DNA of 44,037 bases from 2-01-FULL-41-14 sp046317875 (GTDB lineage Bacteria > Pseudomonadota > Alphaproteobacteria > UBA7879 > UBA5542): the NCBI GenBank assembly GCA_046317875.1, contig JBKCVN010000009.1, positions 1 through 44,037 of the forward strand, written 5' to 3'. Position 1 is the first letter of the stretch; each line of letters starts with the position of its first letter. Of this stretch, positions 9,536-17,551 are shown one piece after another. Made by a program: the position numbers and the translations under genes. The notes under the pieces were generated by a model that saw only the letters and a list, made by a program, of their open reading frames with translations, searched no databases and was not told the origin of the DNA.

Positions 9536-10891
9536 ATGTTTAAAAAAGTCCTGATTGCTAATCGTGGAGAAATTGCTCTTCGAATTTTCCGTGCATGCCG
9601 TGAAATGGGCATTAAGACCGTTGTTGTTCATTCGAAGGCAGATGCCGATGCTAAGTATGTTCGCTTAGCGGATGAACGGGTTTGCATTGGGACCGCCCCC
9701 AGTAAAGATAGCTATTTAAACATGTCCCGGTTGCTGGCGGCGGCTGAAATCACGGGGGCCGACGCGGTTCACCCTGGGTATGGTTTTTTCTCGGAAAATG
9801 CTGTTTTTGCCCGCATGGTTCGTGAACATGGTATGACTTTTATTGGCCCGTCCCCCGAACATATTGCCCTGATGGGTGATAAAATCACTGGAAAAACAAC
9901 AGTTAAAGAGCTGGGCATTCCTGTGGTTCCAGGGTCAGCAGGTGCCGTGCCTAATGAAGAAGAAGCTTTGAAGATTGCTCGCAGCATGGGCTATCCCGTG
10001 TTAATTAAGGCCACGTCAGGCGGTGGTGGAAAAGGGATGCAAATTGCCTATGATGATAAACAAATGGTGGATGGGTATCACTTAGCCCGTTTGGAAGCCA
10101 AGGCAAACTTTGGCGACGATCAAGTGTTTATCGAAAAATATCTTCAAAAGCCACGCCACATTGAAATACAAGTATTGGCCGATAGTTACGGAAATGTTGT
10201 TCATTTGGGTGAGCGAGATTGCTCGATTCAACGTCGCCATCAGAAAGTATGGGAAGAAGCCCCCTCACCTGCCGTAACACCGGCAGAACGGGCAGCCATT
10301 GGTGAAGTTGTGGTTAAAGCCATGCAAAAACTGGGGTACCAGGGCTTAGGTACCGTTGAGTTTTTATATGAAAATGGGCAGTTTTACTTTATTGAAATGA
10401 ATACCCGTGTGCAGGTCGAACATCCTGTGACAGAAATGATTACAGGGCTAGACTTGGTTCAGCACCAGATTCGCGTAGCAGCCGGGGAGCCCTTAGGATT
10501 TACACAAAAAGATGTAGAACTACGGGGTCATGCTATTGAATGCCGCGTGAATGCAGAAAACCCTGAAACGTTTATGCCCTCCCCTGGCACCATCACCCAC
10601 TATCACGTGCCTGGTGGGTTTGGGGTGCGTGTAGACAGCGCCTTGTATGCGGGATATAAAATTCCTCCCTATTATGACAGTTTGGCTGCCAAGCTTATTG
10701 TGCATGGGAAGGATCGCGAAGACTGTATGCGTCGTCTTAAGGGCGCCTTATCTGAATTTGTGATTGGGGGAGTTGAAACCACCCTGCCTCTTCATAGGAA
10801 GTTGGTAGACAATGAAGATATGCGCAAGGGTGAATATACCATTCATTGGTTAGAAAAAGTATTCTTTGGCCCCCAAAAGAAATCAGAATAA
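9536..10891 (+). CDS. accC: Biotin carboxylase subunit of acetyl-CoA carboxylase
   Basis: From ATG 9536 this is a 451-residue ATP-grasp enzyme that carboxylates the biotin of AccB with bicarbonate and ATP. It shows the N-terminal KVLIANRGEIALRIFRACRE, the ADAVHPGYGFFSEN segment, the glycine-rich ATP loop SGGGGKGM, the catalytic region FIEMNTRVQVEHPVTE, and the C-terminal AYAGYKIPPYYDSL-type substrate lid (here ALYAGYKIPPYYDSLAAKL). The upstream in-frame ATG 9509 would add nine non-homologous residues and overlap accB, so 9536 is preferred. It forms an operon with accB and possibly with the transporter gene that begins 6 bases downstream. Confidence 0.96.
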   Translation: MFKKVLIANRGEIALRIFRACREMGIKTVVVHSKADADAKYVRLADERVCIGTAPSKDSYLNMSRLLAAAEITGADAVHPGYGFFSENAVFARMVREHGMTFIGPSPEHIALMGDKITGKTTVKELGIPVVPGSAGAVPNEEEALKIARSMGYPVLIKATSGGGGKGMQIAYDDKQMVDGYHLARLEAKANFGDDQVFIEKYLQKPRHIEIQVLADSYGNVVHLGERDCSIQRRHQKVWEEAPSPAVTPAERAAIGEVVVKAMQKLGYQGLGTVEFLYENGQFYFIEMNTRVQVEHPVTEMITGLDLVQHQIRVAAGEPLGFTQKDVELRGHAIECRVNAENPETFMPSPGTITHYHVPGGFGVRVDSALYAGYKIPPYYDSLAAKLIVHGKDREDCMRRLKGALSEFVIGGVETTLPLHRKLVDNEDMRKGEYTIHWLEKVFFGPQKKSE

Positions 10892-10897
10892 TCTGTT

Positions 10898-12091
10898 ATG
10901 GGCCAACCTTTCAAAGTACCCGTTTGGCTGTTAATCTTTATTGCGATCCTACCCCAGTTCTCGGAAACGGTTTATACCCCAGCCTTGCCCGACATCGCGC
11001 ATTATCTGAATGTAAGCGAATCCATGGCAGAATATACTTTGTCCATTTATTTGCTGGGACTGGCCATAGGGACCCTATTTTGGGGCCGCCTTTCTGATCG
11101 CATTGGCCGCCGTCCTTGCTTGCTGATGGGGACCCTGATTTTTGTCTTCGGGTGCCTTGGCTGCTTTTTGTCTTGTTCCATTGAATTGCTGATGATTTCC
11201 CGATTTATTCAGGCTCTTGGGGGAAGTACGGGCAGTGTGTTGGGCCAATCTATCGGCCGTGATGCTTTTAAGGGGTCTGAACGCGGAAAAGTATTTTCAC
11301 TGGTTGGAAGTGCTATCTCCTTTGCTCCTGCTGTGGGCCCGGTCCTGGGGGGCATTATGGACGAAGTGTTCGGATGGTCCTCCATCTTTTTGTTGTTAAC
11401 AGGGTATGGCCTTTTTGTTTTTTTCTTAAATTACAAATATTTACCAGAGACATATAGCCCCCCAAGCGGTGAATCAGGGCAATTTATTGCCTTATTCCGT
11501 TCCATGGTTTTAGACAAGACATTGATGATGAGAGCCCTGTTTGTGGGCATGCTATTGGGTATTATGTTTTCATATTATTCGGAAGGTTCATTTTATTTAA
11601 TAGAATTATTAAATCTCTCCCCCAAAGTGTACGGTGCAAGCTTTGTTTTATTAGCTTTATCTGGCACCACAGGAGCTTTATGGGCCAGACGCCTTCATAA
11701 CACTTTGAAAAATGATCAAATCATAGAACGTGGGTTGATTTTATTTTGGGGGGGAACAATCGTTTTCTTGATGGGTATAGGAATTTGCTCGTTGTTGAAC
11801 ATGGGGTATTGTTATTTTATTGGTGTCACTTTGGTTAGCATGATGGTGTTATGCTTTAGCTGTTCCATGATTATTCCCAGCACCATGTCAATTGCCTTAG
11901 AAAAATATGAATATGCCACGGGCACTGCGTCCTCTTTTTTCGGGTTTTTGTATTATGCGATCGTTTCTGTTGCAACTTTTTTGATGGGAGTGATTCATGA
12001 TGGTACTTTAATAGTCATGCCCATTTATTTTTTAGTTCTCTCTTCCCTTTGCCTTTTTATTCATTTTCGTTATTTAAGAAAGGGAACCTAG
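10898..12091 (+). CDS. MFS multidrug transporter, Bcr/CflA family
   Basis: This 397-residue inner-membrane protein has about 12 hydrophobic segments. The MFS signature between TM2 and TM3 reads FWGRLSDRIGRRPCLLMG, and the N-terminal region (PALPDIAHYLNVSESMAEYTLSIYLLGLAIG) is typical of the Bcr/CflA drug:H+ antiporters, which export compounds such as bicyclomycin or chloramphenicol. The AVGPVLGGIMDE motif C of drug antiporters is present near TM5. It starts 6 bases after accC, and the downstream kinase gene begins 3 bases after its stop, so all three may be co-transcribed. The substrate cannot be read from sequence. Confidence 0.9.
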   Translation: MGQPFKVPVWLLIFIAILPQFSETVYTPALPDIAHYLNVSESMAEYTLSIYLLGLAIGTLFWGRLSDRIGRRPCLLMGTLIFVFGCLGCFLSCSIELLMISRFIQALGGSTGSVLGQSIGRDAFKGSERGKVFSLVGSAISFAPAVGPVLGGIMDEVFGWSSIFLLLTGYGLFVFFLNYKYLPETYSPPSGESGQFIALFRSMVLDKTLMMRALFVGMLLGIMFSYYSEGSFYLIELLNLSPKVYGASFVLLALSGTTGALWARRLHNTLKNDQIIERGLILFWGGTIVFLMGIGICSLLNMGYCYFIGVTLVSMMVLCFSCSMIIPSTMSIALEKYEYATGTASSFFGFLYYAIVSVATFLMGVIHDGTLIVMPIYFLVLSSLCLFIHFRYLRKGT

Positions 12092-12094
12092 ACC

Positions 12095-12961
12095 ATGTCT
12101 TTCCAGGGGGTCATCGGCAAGATCTATGGTGAACTGGGACTGCAATGGTTTGAAAATTTGCCCCAGCAGATAGAAAAGATTTCTAAAAAATACAATCTAT
12201 CTCCTCTAAAGCCTATTCCAAACCTTACACACCACTATGTTTTAAGTGGATATCAAAATAATAAATCCATTATTCTAAAACTGGGATTCGATTCTAAGGA
12301 TTTAGACACCGAAAGTAAGTCCTTAAAGCTTTTTGAAGGATTTGGTGCAGTACATTTATTAGCTGCCGAAAAAGGCATGATTCTTCTCGAGAAACTAGAG
12401 CCGGGCACTACGCTAAAAAATTTTTCCTCGATTCATAAAAATAAAATCGAAATTGCTTGTGGGCTCCTTTCTGAAATGAAGCATGCCCCTATTTCCTATC
12501 AGGATAAATTTCCTAGTCTGAATGATTGGCTCGTGATCCTGGATCAGCCCTGGCCCATACCAGAGCTTTACCTAGAAAAAGCCAGGCATTTAAAAACCAA
12601 GTTATTAAACAGAGCTTATCCCATTAGATTGATTCATGGAGACTTTCATGATGAAAATATACTATTTGGTGAAAATAAGTGGTGGTTTATTGACCCTAAA
12701 CCTGTAATAGGGAGCCCCGAGTATGACGTGGCAACATTTATACGCAATTCATTACAAGGCAGCCTCTCAAAAGACACCGATTTAAATAATATCAAACTTC
12801 AAGTTCAATCTTTTTCCAATCTTTTAGGTATGGAGTTTGATCAGCTTAAACAATGGTGTTTTCTTCAATCCATATTGGCGTGGGTGTGGGCCATAGAAGA
12901 CAATATGGAAAAGGTTTTTTATCAAGAATTTTGTGAGTTATTTTTTAATTTAAATAATTAA
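12095..12961 (+). CDS. APH(6)/hydroxyurea-type antibiotic phosphotransferase family protein
   Basis: This 288-residue kinase-fold protein has the phosphotransferase catalytic loop LIHGDFHDENILF (H181, D183, N188) and the metal-binding WWFIDPKPVIGSPEYDVA (D200). The IDPKPVxGxPEYD form is characteristic of the APH(6)/hydroxyurea kinase family, which phosphorylates streptomycin in known members, rather than choline kinase or APH(3'). The N-lobe has HHYVLSGYQNNKSIILKLG with a plausible ATP-binding lysine at 62. It lies 3 bases after the efflux pump gene and is more AT-rich than accBC, which could reflect transfer. Substrate and true resistance activity are unknown. Similar folds also act on cell-intrinsic small molecules. 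Confidence 0.82.
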   Translation: MSFQGVIGKIYGELGLQWFENLPQQIEKISKKYNLSPLKPIPNLTHHYVLSGYQNNKSIILKLGFDSKDLDTESKSLKLFEGFGAVHLLAAEKGMILLEKLEPGTTLKNFSSIHKNKIEIACGLLSEMKHAPISYQDKFPSLNDWLVILDQPWPIPELYLEKARHLKTKLLNRAYPIRLIHGDFHDENILFGENKWWFIDPKPVIGSPEYDVATFIRNSLQGSLSKDTDLNNIKLQVQSFSNLLGMEFDQLKQWCFLQSILAWVWAIEDNMEKVFYQEFCELFFNLNN

Positions 12962-12998
12962 TAAATAGAGAATAAAAAATTAGAATCAATTTTTATTC

Positions 12999-13028
12999 TT
13001 GCCATATGTAAAAAAATAATTTTAATAT
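12999..13028 (+). promoter_or_regulatory. Possible sigma70 promoter for the DUF378 gene
   Basis: TTGCCA (12999-13004) and TAATAT (13023-13028) are separated by 18 bases in the AT-rich gap after the kinase gene. The downstream gene also has a strong ribosome site GGGAGGA at 13048-13054. AT-rich sequence gives many chance -10 matches, so this is tentative. Confidence 0.4.
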
Positions 13029-13059
13029 AAATATACATTTACTACATGGGAGGATATTT

Positions 13060-13266
13060 ATGAGTAAATTAAAAACAATCGATATCGTAGCTATTACTTT
13101 AACAGTAATTGGGGGGCTTAACTGGGGTTTCGTTGGTCTTCTTCAGATGGATTTGGTTGCCCAAATTTTTGGCGAAATGTCCATATATGCTAAAGCAATC
13201 TACTCACTAGTAGGATTAAGTGCTGCTTATGTAGGTTTCACAACATTTAAAAGCCTAAAAAAATAA
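13060..13266 (+). CDS. DUF378 family small membrane protein
   Basis: This 68-residue protein has two hydrophobic helices. It carries the family pattern IVAITLTVIGGLNWGFVGL near the N-terminus and a second helix ending YSLVGLSAAYVGF, which identify it as DUF378, a family of unknown function in bacterial inner membranes. An excellent Shine-Dalgarno GGGAGGA lies 5 bases before ATG 13060, and a strong terminator follows, so it is probably a well-expressed single gene. It does not resemble its neighbours, and its role is not predictable from context. Confidence 0.9.
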   Translation: MSKLKTIDIVAITLTVIGGLNWGFVGLLQMDLVAQIFGEMSIYAKAIYSLVGLSAAYVGFTTFKSLKK

Positions 13267-13284
13267 ACTCAAGATTTTAAACTG

Positions 13285-13320
13285 AAAAGCCTGGTATTAC
13301 TGCCAGGCTTTTTTATTTTT
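13285..13320 (+). terminator. Rho-independent terminator after the DUF378 gene
   Basis: A perfect 10-bp stem pairs AAAAGCCTGG (13285-13294) with CCAGGCTTTT (13303-13312) around an 8-base loop, and is followed by a T-rich tract to 13320. It sits 18 bases after the stop. Because the stem is A/T-flanked on both sides, it may also serve the convergent Dabb gene that ends at 13321. Confidence 0.9.
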
Positions 13321-13635
13321 TTATTGTACATTGTAGTCAAAAACTAATGCAGATCTTAATCCGTCACGCAAAGCAGGTTTTACAATGGCTTCTGATATTT
13401 CATGATTGAAAGGATGTGAGGCATAGGCTTGGCGTGTGGCCTCGGAATCAAATTGTAAGAAAAGACCGTATTCAAATCCTTGGCACAGTCCTTCTTGGTT
13501 ATTGTTGCGTCCCCACGAGAAATTTTTAATCCCTGGAAAGAATTGACTTAGTTTTCGGATTTCTTCGAATAAATGATGGATTTCATGGTCTTTGATAGAG
13601 TTTTTAAATTGAAATAAAACAACGTGATTGATCAT
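13321..13635 (-). CDS. Dabb (stress-responsive A/B barrel) domain protein
   Basis: From ATG 13635 this is a 104-residue protein beginning MINHVVLFQFKNSI, the hallmark of the Dabb dimeric alpha/beta-barrel family. The downstream pattern YGLFLQFDSEATRQAYASHPFN and the closing LVFDY also fit the fold. The function in bacteria is mostly unknown. Some members bind small ligands or act as cyclases. The start is set by GGAGA five bases upstream, while the longer open frame (to 13731) runs backward through the tRNA-Ser gene and cannot be coding. It lies 20 bases downstream of that tRNA and may be read from the same promoter. Confidence 0.87.
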   Translation of the reverse strand: MINHVVLFQFKNSIKDHEIHHLFEEIRKLSQFFPGIKNFSWGRNNNQEGLCQGFEYGLFLQFDSEATRQAYASHPFNHEISEAIVKPALRDGLRSALVFDYNVQ

Positions 13636-13655
13636 GTTTTCTCCTATACCCCATA

Positions 13656-13745
13656 TGGCGGAGAGAGTGGGATTCGAACCCACGGTATGCTTGCGCACAC
13701 AACGGTTTTCGAGACCGCCCCATTCAACCACTCTGGCACCTCTCC
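13656..13745 (-). tRNA. tRNA-Ser (anticodon CGA)
   Basis: A 90-base cloverleaf on the minus strand includes an encoded CCA end (13656-13658). The acceptor stem is GGAGAGG with TCTCTCC, the anticodon loop CTCGAAA gives CGA, which reads UCG serine codons, the T-arm is GTGGG-TTCGAAT-CCCAC, and a long variable arm (around the complement of 13694-13706) is typical of class II tRNA-Ser. Confidence 0.96.
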
Positions 13746-13754
13746 GAAAATATT

Positions 13755-13783
13755 AACGTACTGTATCTTCTGGTAAATGACAA
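13755..13783 (-). promoter_or_regulatory. Possible promoter of tRNA-Ser(CGA)
   Basis: On the minus strand TTGTCA (13783-13778) lies 17 bases before TACGTT (13760-13755), about 10 bases upstream of the mature tRNA 5' end. The -35 is good and the -10 is poor, so only the position and spacing support it. Confidence 0.35.
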
Positions 13784-13848
13784 TCTTTCAGTGTGCCTAA
13801 AACGATAAAAATATTGGTCTTGTTTCAAAATTCATTTACAGTGAGCCT

Positions 13849-14862
13849 ATGTTTTCAATTCCCAGCTATCATAAGTCCTTGTTGAATTGGTACGCTATGT
13901 TTCAACGACATCTCCCGTGGCGCATGCGAGAGGGAGAGATTCCTGATCCTTACAAGGTGTGGATCAGTGAGATCATGTTACAACAAACAACGGTACCTAC
14001 CGTGAAAGACTATTATCTGCGGTTTGTTGAAAAATGGCCCACCATTAGCCATTTGGCCAAGGCTCCGCTCGATGACGTGCTGCATGCTTGGCAAGGATTG
14101 GGATATTACAGCCGGGCACGAAATCTTCATAAATGTGCCCAGGTGGTATGGGCTGAATATCAAGGCATTTTCCCTTCCGAAGAACCAGGTCTTTTAAAAT
14201 TGCCAGGTATTGGTCCGTATACGGCTGCAGCTATTAGGTCGATTGCTTTTAATCAAACGTCTACGGTTGTGGATGGAAATATTGAACGCATTATGGCCAG
14301 GTTGTTCCAGATACAGACTCCCCTGCCCCAGGCCAAAAAAGAAATCTATTATTATGCTGAAAAGTTAAAATCAGATTCAGCCCCTGCGGATTATGCCCAG
14401 GCTCTGATGGATTTAGGGTCCATGGTATGTACCCCTAAATCACCCAAATGCGATCTATGCCCCTTGCAGGCCTATTGTCAATCCCTTGGAAATGAACCCG
14501 AAAATTTTCCCAAAAGGCTTCCTAAAAATCAACGCCCCATCAAATACGCAACATTCTTTTTTGTTGAAAACGACCAGGGAGAAGTTTTAATCGAAAGGCG
14601 TCCTGAAAAGGGACTTTTGCCGGGAATGATGGGCTTTCCCACTTCTAACTGGACAGAGGCCCTATCTCCTGTTGAGGGGGCTGATGAAGTAATCGGGAAA
14701 ATACAACATACATTTACCCATTTTCATCTCGTGGGCACGGTGGTCAGAAAAAGCCACCATCCTGAGGGCATCTGGGTGAAGCGTGAAGATTTACATAAAT
14801 ACGCTTTTCCAACTCTTATGAAAAAGGTTAAGCAGGTGATCTTTCAAGAAGCTGGGCAATAG
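13849..14862 (+). CDS. mutY: A/G-specific adenine glycosylase MutY
   Basis: This 337-residue DNA glycosylase removes adenine mispaired with 8-oxoguanine. It shows the catalytic glutamate E41 in SEIMLQQTTV, the helix-hairpin-helix LKLPGIGPYTAAAI (about 116-129), the catalytic aspartate D142 in VVDGNIER, and the 4Fe-4S cluster ligands C194, C201, C204 and C210 with C-x6-C-x2-C-x5-C spacing. The C-terminal NUDIX-like domain recognises 8-oxoG (FFFVENDQGEVLIERRPEKG). The start ATG 13849 puts LLNWYAMFQRHLPWR in the usual place. The 3' end runs 35 bases into the convergent rnhB. Confidence 0.97.
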   Translation: MFSIPSYHKSLLNWYAMFQRHLPWRMREGEIPDPYKVWISEIMLQQTTVPTVKDYYLRFVEKWPTISHLAKAPLDDVLHAWQGLGYYSRARNLHKCAQVVWAEYQGIFPSEEPGLLKLPGIGPYTAAAIRSIAFNQTSTVVDGNIERIMARLFQIQTPLPQAKKEIYYYAEKLKSDSAPADYAQALMDLGSMVCTPKSPKCDLCPLQAYCQSLGNEPENFPKRLPKNQRPIKYATFFFVENDQGEVLIERRPEKGLLPGMMGFPTSNWTEALSPVEGADEVIGKIQHTFTHFHLVGTVVRKSHHPEGIWVKREDLHKYAFPTLMKKVKQVIFQEAGQ

Positions 14863-15454
14863 GTTTATAGCTTTTACGGTGCCATTCTGTGGGGCCTACT
14901 GTTTGTAAGGCTTCAGAGTGTTTCTTTGTTCCGTACCCCACATTTTTTTCCCAACCAAAATGAGGCTGATCAAGGGCCAGTTTTTGCATTAGGCGATCCC
15001 TGGTTACTTTGGCAATAATAGAAGCGGCGGCAATCGAATAGCTTCGTTGATCTCCTTTGACGTAGGTATGACAGGGATACTTACATGCGGGCCTTGCTGT
15101 TCCGTCTACCAAAACGGCAGTTAATACACAGGGGATCAATTCGATAGCTCGGCTCATGGCACCAAGAGTGGCGACCCTCACGTTCGATTGGTCAATTTCA
15201 TGGGCACTGGCTTCTTGAATTGAAATTAAAATATCAGGCAGAGAAATAAGTTGTTCGTAAACATGGTCTCGTTGCGATGGGCTAAGTTTTTTAGAGTCAT
15301 TAAGAAGTCCAAGAGTGGATGCGGGGCAATTAAGGGGAAGAACAACTGCTGCCACCACTACGGGGCCCGCCCAGGCTCCATACCCTACTTCGTCTATACC
15401 GGCCACAGGCCATTTAAACAGGTTCTCTATCTCGAAACTGGGTCCTGGGTTCAT
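14828..15454 (-). CDS. rnhB: Ribonuclease HII
   Basis: This 208-residue enzyme cleaves the RNA strand of RNA-DNA hybrids and removes single ribonucleotides. The catalytic acidic residues appear in AGIDEVGYGAWAGPVV (D-E), in LNDSKKLSPSQRD, and in AVLVDG, and the closing YGTKKHSEALQTVGPTEWHRKSY is diagnostic for RNase HII. In most homologues the first motif reads DEVGRG, whereas here it reads DEVGYG. That replaces the arginine of the GRG motif used to recognise the ribonucleotide-DNA junction, a change worth noting. It overlaps the upstream antiporter gene as ATGA and converges on mutY. Confidence 0.95.
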   Translation of the reverse strand: MNPGPSFEIENLFKWPVAGIDEVGYGAWAGPVVVAAVVLPLNCPASTLGLLNDSKKLSPSQRDHVYEQLISLPDILISIQEASAHEIDQSNVRVATLGAMSRAIELIPCVLTAVLVDGTARPACKYPCHTYVKGDQRSYSIAAASIIAKVTRDRLMQKLALDQPHFGWEKNVGYGTKKHSEALQTVGPTEWHRKSYKPIAQLLERSPA

Positions 15455-16671
15455 GGGATTCTTCGTCTAAAAAGACCATACCCTCTTTCTTTTGCAGATT
15501 TGAAAGAGAAAGACCCATCTTCTCCTTGGAACTTTTTAGCTAACGTTAACCAAAAAGGACTAGCAGCAAGTGAAAGAACCGTTAAAGAAATCACAAGCCG
15601 TTGTTCATCAGGTTTTAATAAATTTTGGCTTCGAGCCATGTCTGATAAAACAAAAGCAAATTCCCCCAACTGGGCCAGAACCAGGCTGCTGATAAAGGAA
15701 ATGCGCCAGGGCTGTTTGAAAGCATGAAGAATGGCGGTATTCAAGACCGTTTTTCCAAAGAAAACAATAAAAAGAAGAATGGATATTTTAACAATATTGT
15801 CCATAAGAAAATCAACATCAACCAACAGTCCTACGGATAAAAAGAATACCATCAGCAATAAGCTTTGAATGGGGTGGGTGACTTCCAAAACTTGGTGCCT
15901 CTCTGCTGTGTTTCCTAAAATAAGGCCTGCCAAGAATGCCCCATAGGCGGCAGACAATCCCACCATTCCTGTGATGGCTGCTAAGCCAAAACAAAAGGTA
16001 AGTCCCAAAAGGGGTAATAGTTCTCCGTCTTTGGATATTTCATTTAAATATGGGATGTGAAGGCGCTCGGTGTTACTTAGGGTCCAAACAAGAAGGGTTA
16101 GAACCCCTGCCGAACCCAATACTTTTGCAATAACGATGCCTATTTCAAAGCTTTCTCCCCCAAAACCTTGGGTGGCCAAGACCATAGGAACGAAAGCTAA
16201 GTCTTGGGCGATTAAGATGCCAATTGTTAAGTGACCAGTATCGGTTTTAAGCTTGCCCATGCTATCCAGCATTTTTATGGCAACAGCTGTGCTGCTAAGG
16301 GTAATAATGCACCCTAGCACAAACGTAAGTCCCAAAGACCAGTCAAAGAAAAAAGAAATGGCATACATGGCACCCAGGCTAAGGGCAAATTGCGTTAATA
16401 CGCATCCCAGGGTGGTGCGCCAATTTTCCCGGAAGAACCTGAGGTTCATTTCCATTCCTAATACGAACAGAAGCATGAATACGCCCAGCTCAGAGAGGGA
16501 CTTAATAACATATTCCATCCCAGAATCGACCACCATGTAGGGACCGATTACAAGTCCAGCTAGCATGTAGCCTAAAATGGCAGGTTGTTTGAATCGGGTA
16601 AAAATAAGACCGCACACCAAGGCGCATACTATGATAAGCGCAATTTCCGTTAAGGGTACATCAGCGTGCAT
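15451..16671 (-). CDS. Kef/CPA2-type cation:proton antiporter
   Basis: This 406-residue, very hydrophobic protein has about 11-12 membrane segments matching the Na+/H+ exchanger fold of the CPA2 family: RFKQPAILGYMLAGLVIGPY at the start, LGMEMNLRFFRENW, then LSSTAVAIKMLDSMG and LSAAYGAFLAGLILGNT. The ST-AV motif in TM5 is typical of Kef-like K+/H+ antiporters. It ends soon after the membrane domain and lacks the C-terminal TrkA-N/RCK domain of KefB and KefC, so it cannot be gated by nucleotides or glutathione in the same way. It is coupled to rnhB by a 4-base overlap. The ion is not known. Confidence 0.85.
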   Translation of the reverse strand: MHADVPLTEIALIIVCALVCGLIFTRFKQPAILGYMLAGLVIGPYMVVDSGMEYVIKSLSELGVFMLLFVLGMEMNLRFFRENWRTTLGCVLTQFALSLGAMYAISFFFDWSLGLTFVLGCIITLSSTAVAIKMLDSMGKLKTDTGHLTIGILIAQDLAFVPMVLATQGFGGESFEIGIVIAKVLGSAGVLTLLVWTLSNTERLHIPYLNEISKDGELLPLLGLTFCFGLAAITGMVGLSAAYGAFLAGLILGNTAERHQVLEVTHPIQSLLLMVFFLSVGLLVDVDFLMDNIVKISILLFIVFFGKTVLNTAILHAFKQPWRISFISSLVLAQLGEFAFVLSDMARSQNLLKPDEQRLVISLTVLSLAASPFWLTLAKKFQGEDGSFSFKSAKERGYGLFRRRIP

Positions 16672-16789
16672 GTGGGTATGTTATCTCCAATAGGGTGACT
16701 ATAAAAAAAACTTTTCAAATATTCAAGAAAAGAGAGAAAAAATAAATATTACTAGAAAGTAAAATGATCTAGTTAAAATTTAGAAAGTT

Positions 16790-17263
16790 TTATTTCTTAG
16801 AAGAATCGTCGTTTTCTTTTTTATCTTTGTTGCTGAAAATAAACTGACCTATCAATGATTCCAGAATCACAGATGATTGAGTTTGATCAATTTTGCTGCC
16901 TTCTTTCATCATTTCATCATCCCCCCCGGGTTGAAGGTCAAGATATTTACCCCCCAAAAGGCTTTCGCTGATGATGGCGGCAGAGGTATCGGTGGGCAAT
17001 TTAATATCAGGATTAATCGACATCTCGATGAGGGCAGCATAGGTGTTGGGGTCTATGGTCATTTTGGAAACGGTACCTACACGGATTCCTCCGATTTTTA
17101 CGTCGCTTCCTTCCACCAATCCATCTGCCTTATTGAAGCTTGCGTGGATTTTATATCCTTTTTGGTCATTATGTTGAGTGGCATTGTAAGCATATACAAG
17201 AAGAATAGCCGATAAAATAACCACTATGCCACCTGTGATTGTTTCAACAACATTAACGCGCAT
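16790..17263 (-). CDS. mlaD: MlaD-like MCE-domain lipid transport protein
   Basis: This 157-residue protein has one N-terminal membrane helix (about 8-26) and a single MCE domain (about 38-115: IHASFNKADGLVEGSDVKIGGIRVGTVSKM), the architecture of MlaD, the periplasmic hexameric part of the Mla phospholipid transporter that keeps the outer membrane asymmetric. GGAGGA lies 9 bases before ATG 17263. In this window it stands alone: mlaE, mlaF and mlaC are not adjacent. The C-terminus is short, Lys/Asp/Ser-rich and unstructured. Confidence 0.88.
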   Translation of the reverse strand: MRVNVVETITGGIVVILSAILLVYAYNATQHNDQKGYKIHASFNKADGLVEGSDVKIGGIRVGTVSKMTIDPNTYAALIEMSINPDIKLPTDTSAAIISESLLGGKYLDLQPGGDDEMMKEGSKIDQTQSSVILESLIGQFIFSNKDKKENDDSSKK

Positions 17264-17459
17264 CTTTTAATTCCTCCAAATACTTAATATTTTACACAAG
17301 TTTATAAAATTTGCCACCAAAAGATCTTTTTCGCCCTAGAATAAAAATTTTTTTTTCACTTAGCACACATAATTTCATTTTTTTATTTTATCAAATGGGC
17401 AGTTGTCCTTTTTTTTAAAATTGCAACAAAAAAAATTATAAATTTTAAACAATTACTCC
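17264..17459. other. AT-rich non-coding spacer between divergent mlaD and nrdJ
   Basis: The spacer holds long A and T runs, and I see no reading frame, tRNA or conserved leader in it. It must contain the mlaD promoter, which I could not identify. No cobalamin-riboswitch B12-box-like core was recognised before nrdJ. Confidence 0.6.
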
Positions 17460-17488
17460 TTGATCACCAAAAACGAAGTAGATATGAT
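17460..17488 (+). promoter_or_regulatory. Likely sigma70 promoter of nrdJ
   Basis: TTGATC (17460-17465) and TATGAT (17483-17488) are separated by exactly 17 bases, about 64 bases before ATG 17552. The resulting leader is only about 55 bases, too short for a cobalamin riboswitch. Confidence 0.55.
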
Positions 17489-17551
17489 AATACAAGATAT
17501 AGATAAAAAAGAACAAAAACAAAACAAGATATAGTGGGTCGGAGATATTCA

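Noticed and set aside
13636..13731. Long 5' extension of the Dabb protein
   Set aside because: These codons lie inside or just beside tRNA-Ser, and GGAGA precedes ATG 13635 at the right distance.
17264..17551. Cobalamin riboswitch upstream of nrdJ
   Set aside because: No B12-box-like core was recognised, and the putative promoter at 17460-17488 leaves too short a leader.
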